NCBI GenBank assembly: GCA_024291935.2
Contig: CM044320.1
Coordinates: 52,518,001 to 52,582,000 of the forward strand
From: Okapia johnstoni
Taxonomy: Eukaryota > Chordata > Mammalia > Artiodactyla > Giraffidae
Length of the DNA: 64,000 nucleotides
Direction of reading: 5' to 3'
Shown: positions 60,131 through 64,000 of the stretch, piece after piece
Position numbering within the stretch: position 1 is the stretch's first letter
Layout: each line of letters starts with the position of its first letter
The notes under the pieces: generated by a model
Told to the model about the DNA's origin: nothing
The model's input: only the letters and a program-made list of their open reading frames with translations
Databases searched by the model: none
Translations under genes and position numbers: made by a program

Positions 60131-60566
60131 AAAAAAGGGAAACTTGAACAAATAGAAGCATTAATTTGATGGCACTAATTAGAATTAATTAGATCTATAA
60201 GGAGATTTTTTTTCTGCTTTTTCTGTTTACAATTATTTTCTTTGTCTTTACAACCCAAAAATGAGGCCAAAATTGGCCCACATATTATCTGTGCTATCTT
60301 TAAGTTTATCTTTAGAAGAATATTTTGGAAGGAGAGTCCCTTATACCCTGCATTGAGAAGCATCCCTTTGCAATGGTTTCCACCACCTCCAGCCAGGACT
60401 GCCTGGTTACACTGATTTGGGGCCTCTGCTTCACTGAGGATAATTCTCATCGTACCCTCATTGTCGGAATTGTTGACAATCTGAATTGGTGCAGCACGTG
60501 AGCACACACATGCATGCATGTACACAATCAGTGTTACTAGCACGAATAATTTATCTCCATTCTCAC
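60131..60566. other. Rest of the intron between exons 1 and 2
   Basis: Carries a long open minus-strand stretch (60175-60543) without an acceptable acceptor; see findings. Confidence 0.4.
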
Positions 60567-60643
60567 CTCTACGTGGTATAATTATTTGGGATTTGAAGAT
60601 ATAATGTGTCCTTCTAGCTCCCCACCAGTATGGGAAATTATAT
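60567..60643 (-). CDS. Internal coding exon 1 of 7 (possible CFAP54), most upstream exon in window
   Basis: Seen: on the minus strand a strong pyrimidine tract ends in CCTCCGAG, then 77 bp, then the donor AGAG|GTGAGA. One frame is open (1 nt, 25 codons, 1 nt) and contains YNFPYWWGARRTHYIF. The single leftover nucleotide joins the next exon at 59599 in frame and makes an Asp codon. The other reading frames and the stretch just upstream of the acceptor contain stops, which fixes the exon start. The acceptor is GAG, a weak class, so this is the least certain of the seven exons. It begins with the third base of a codon, so at least one more exon lies beyond position 64000. Role unknown; see the next exons for the gene-level argument. 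Confidence 0.58.
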
Positions 60644-61546
60644 CTCGGAGGAATAGAAAATAGGACAGCAGAAGAGGAATGACATCCCAGTTTTTAGTTG
60701 GCATTGACCCATATCTCTGAGCCAGGGACAAGACAGAACAGGAAAGACAAATCGCATTTTTTCCAGGATGGAAGATTTTCTCCGTCTCAAGAGGCAAAGC
60801 ATGTATTAGTACTAAGGATCAGTTGATTCTTGGTTCTGCTCCATAGATCTCTCTTTATGTTCTGACAGTAGGTTCATCAACATTCATTTTTGGCATGACA
60901 CATATTTATATTTTTCTGTATATCAAGTGTATTTAGTCGTGAGAGGCTGCATCCAGGACCACTGACCCTGAATGTCACTTTTAATTCAAAACATGTTACA
61001 AAATTTAATAATTTTTAATCCTAGTGGAATTTTTTATTAAGGCCACAAGAAAATCAAGACAAAAAGATGGAATATATTTGAATATAACAGGGCCCAAAGT
61101 AGATATTGAGTAAGTGTTTTTTGCATTCAATCTAAATATGGTCCCATGTTGCCAGTAGCATCATTTCAGAGTCTGTATTCCTATAAGACAATGTACAAGA
61201 AACCTCAGTAAATTGGGCTGGCTGCATCACTCAATTCTCTTACTGTTCTATAGTCATCATACAATTGCTCTCTGGTTCTGGCAAGATGATCTTTATTCCA
61301 TCCTCCACACATGACTGGTCTATTCTATCACCATGCTTCTCTGACTGTCAACTGCTCAGAGTGCTGAGAAAATAAGCTTCCCTTCTACCTGGTATCCATG
61401 CCTCTAGTCCATTTATATCTGCCTCACATGTGCTTCTTCCAGGAAAAAAAAAAGTTCCAAATAAACTCAAATGCCCACCCCGCCTGTGTCCAGCTTTAGC
61501 TTAAAATATGGCCCTCTTTAAAAATGCATTTATATCATTTGAAAGT
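60644..61546. other. Intron upstream of exon 1
   Basis: No exon or repeat recognised. Confidence 0.45.
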
Positions 61547-61832
61547 CGGAGAAGGCAATGGCACCCCACTCCAGTACTCTTGCCTGGAAAATCCCATGGA
61601 TGGAGGAGCCTGGTAGGTTGTAGTCCATTGGGTCGCTAAGAGTCAGACACAACTGAGCATCTTCACTTTCACTTTTCACTTTCATGCATTGGAGAAGGAA
61701 ATGGCAACCCACTCCAGTGTTCTTGCCTAGAGAATCCCAGGGATGGGGGAGACTGGTGGGCTGCCGTCTATGGGGTCGCACAGAGTCGGACATGACTGAA
61801 GCGACTTAGCAGAAGCAGCAGCAGCAGCAGAA
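61547..61832 (+). mobile_element. Bov-A2 dimer SINE
   Basis: Two Bov-A units joined by TTCACTTTTCACTTTCATGC; ends in a (GCA)n tail. Target-site duplication not clear. Confidence 0.92.
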
Positions 61833-63115
61833 CAAATGTATATGAAGTGCGCTGGAACTTGGCCTGCAGCCTGACACAGAACACAGGAGACAAGTAAAAG
61901 AAAGAAGTCATGTTGTTCTTGCCGCTGAGTTTCAGGGTCATTGGGTATACACTGCACTTTTGGCAATAACTGATTAACACAGAATTTCAGATGTAACTTA
62001 TTTGTTATCTCTGTCCTAAAAACTTAAAGCATGAGAAAACAGAGCAGGAGAAAGTAGACAGATCTATCTGAGGTAATAAGGAGCCACTGTGAAAAAGAAA
62101 TAGCCATGTTGGTAGTTTGAATCACAGTCTTAAAATTCAGATTTCAGTCTTCTTCATAAATAAATCTAATTCACTCAGTCTACAGATTAAGGACAATGAG
62201 GCTGAGAGAAATTCAATGGTTTGACAGGATTGGGGTGTAAGCTGAAACCTCTTCATTATTAATACTGCATTCCCTTTGTGGCAAAACAATAATGTGTGTT
62301 TCTAAGAGGACTTCCTTCCTGGCATTCTGAAGCAGGGAGAACTGAGTTGCCAAGCAGTGTCAAGAGAGAAAAAAGCAGTGACCAGCCCCTGCTGCCATAC
62401 TGCCCTGCTTGTGGGGTCTCTAAGAAAAACCATGCACCCTGTCTGAGATCCAGGTCATGGACCAGAAGTCTGATGAAGCAAAATCCCACCAGGCAATAAA
62501 AATAAGAAGACAATACCTTAGCATAAAAGATCCATCTGATGGTTTAACCTCAGAGCAAACCATTTTAGGTTGGAAAATAGTCTGGGCCACCTATTCTTCA
62601 GGACAGAGCCAAAGAAGGAGATGATTTCAGACACAAACCTTTCAGCTAAGGTTGAGTCAACCCTTCAGAAGTAAGCTCCAGCCTACCAGATTGATTTCAG
62701 AGGCTTTAGGAAGACTACCTCACCCCATCAGGTTAAAGTTAACACTTTTCATCCCCTTTGGCTTAACGTTCACCCAATGCCAAGCAAAATTAGATACTGT
62801 TGTTACTAAAATATCCTTCTGGAAGTAAAATTCCAGTACCTTGCTTCTTAGAACCTATCCAAGCACTTATCACAAAAAAGCACTCAATATTTTTTGAATG
62901 AATGAATGGGCAAAAACATAAAGTGACTGTTCAATATTTATGTTACTGCTGGTGTGACTTACAGATTTATACTATAGTTTACTGTAACCAACAGTGGAGT
63001 TACAAATTAAAAAAATATGGCAAGGTTAAGTTTAAATTCCACTAACTTTTCATTCATTCATTTAACAAATATTAGTATCAATCCTCGCTATGTATAAGTA
63101 ATATGTGATTTTCTG
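61833..63115. other. Intron sequence, mostly unassigned
   Basis: 62150-62255 has weak antisense MIR wording. No exon entering or leaving in the needed phase was found. Confidence 0.4.
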
Positions 63116-63733
63116 TAGTGTGTGCTCATGCTCATTCATGTCCGATTCTTTGCGACCTCATGGACTGTAGCACACCAGGCTTCCCTGTCCATCACCAACT
63201 CCCAGAGCTGTCTCAAACTCATGTCGATCAAGTCAGTGCTACCATCCAACCATCTCATCCTCTGACGTCCCCTTCTCCTCCTGCCTTCAATCTTTCCCAG
63301 CATCAGAGTCTTTTCAAATGAGTCAGTTCTTTGCATCAGGTGGCCAAAGTATTGGAGTTTCAGCTTCAGCATCAGTCCTTCCAATGAATATTCAAGACTG
63401 ATTTCCTTTAGGATGGACAGGTTGAATATCCTTGCAGTCCAAGGGACTCTCAAGAGTCTCCTCCAACACCACAGTTCAAAAGCATCAATTCTTCAGGACT
63501 CAGCTTTCTTCATGGTCCAACTCTCAGATCTATACATGACTACTGGAAAAACCATAGCCTTGACTAGACGGACCTTTGTCGGCAAGGCAATGGCTCTGCT
63601 TTTCAGTATGCTATCTAGGTTGGTCATAGCTTTTCTTCCAAGAAGCAAGTATCTTTCGATTTCATGACTGCAGTCACCATCTGCAGTGATTTTGGAGCCC
63701 AAGAAAATAAAATATCTCACTATTTCCATTGTT
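63116..63733 (-). mobile_element. BovB 3' third, antisense
   Basis: Readings 63136-63453 and 63493-63729 show [18 protein letters not shown] and [18 protein letters not shown], separated by a frameshift near 63480. 5' truncated after the RT core. Inactive. Confidence 0.9.
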
Positions 63734-63773
63734 TCTTCTTGTTTCTTGTTTCCATTGTCTCTATTGTCTCTAA

Positions 63774-63991
63774 GGAGTGAAAGTGAAAGTGAAGTCGCTC
63801 AGTCGTGTCCGACTCTTTGCAACCCCATGGACTGTAGCCTACCAGGTTCCTCTGTCCGTGGGATTCTCCAGGCAAGAATACTGGAGTGGGTTGCCATTTC
63901 CTTCTCCAGGAGATCTTCCCAACCCAGGGATTGAACTCAGGTCTCCCGCATTGTAGGCAGACACTTTACCGTCTGAGCCACCAGGGAAGAT
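63774..63991 (-). mobile_element. Bov-tA SINE at the right edge
   Basis: Antisense Bov-tA from AAGTGAAAGTGAAGTCGC to GCCACCAGGGAAGA. TCTCTAAG occurs just before it and as the last bases of the window, a likely target-site duplication. Confidence 0.88.
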
Positions 63992-64000
63992 TTCTCTAAG

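Noticed and set aside
1..64000. tRNA genes suggested by B-box-like GGTTCGATCCC motifs
   Set aside because: All occurrences are in tRNA-derived SINEs (Bov-tA and CHR), without a complete cloverleaf.
1..64000. CRISPR arrays, operons, prokaryotic or phage systems
   Set aside because: No spaced identical repeats, no compact gene clusters; the repeat content is that of a ruminant nuclear genome.

Overview
The window is intronic and exonic DNA of a ruminant (bovid-type) genome. The diagnosis rests on repeats that occur together only in ruminants: BovB (RTE) retrotransposons, tRNA-derived Bov-tA SINEs, Bov-A2 dimers, ruminant L1 3' ends and CHR-type cetartiodactyl SINEs. There is no bacterial-style gene organisation, no CRISPR array, no tRNA or rRNA gene and no promoter that I can support.

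The one host gene visible is on the minus strand, transcribed right to left. Seven internal exons can be placed: 60567-60643, 59426-59599, 57743-57966, 52513-52686, 34277-34383, 31203-31356 and 22616-22690. Each is flanked by recognisable splice sites, and all six junctions keep one continuous reading frame (985 bp, about 328 residues). The introns are about 1.0, 1.5, 5.1, 18.1, 2.9 and 8.5 kb. The intron after 34277 has a GC donor instead of GT, and the reading frame requires it. The first and last exons lie outside the window, since a donor follows the last exon seen. The protein piece is helical and soluble, without a domain I can name with certainty. My best guess is the axonemal central-apparatus protein CFAP54, from family resemblance and from exon and intron sizes typical of a gene of several hundred kb. 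That name is a hypothesis.

Everything else is intron sequence or repeats. From 1 to 3.4 kb is a nest of two antisense L1s broken by BovB and Bov-tA insertions. From 5.7 to 6.8 kb is an old LTR-like repeat with two SINEs inside. A 1.0-kb BovB lies at 9.5-10.5 kb, and a 2.2-kb BovB at 11.3-13.5 kb is inserted inside a Bov-tA SINE. From 19.8 to 21.6 kb there is an L1 3' end, a BovB end and a Bov-A2 dimer. From 39.5 to 42.4 kb is a decayed sense L1 split by BovB. From 48 to 52.3 kb is an ancient L1 mosaic split by a Tigger-like element, Bov-A, BovB and Bov-tA. At 63.1-64.0 kb are BovB and Bov-tA. MIR, MER20, hAT and Tigger fossils are scattered between. Long single-copy-looking stretches lie at 15.5-18.1, 26.4-29.1, 29.2-31.2 and 52.7-55.9 kb.

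I found no convincing new biological system. The most useful observations are the GC-AG intron, the exon chain itself, a 69-bp minisatellite whose period is a multiple of three, and the structural details of the BovB copies (catalytic-box changes, a microhomology deletion, and insertion of BovB into a Bov-tA). Repeat boundaries are accurate to roughly 5-30 bp unless target-site duplications are given.
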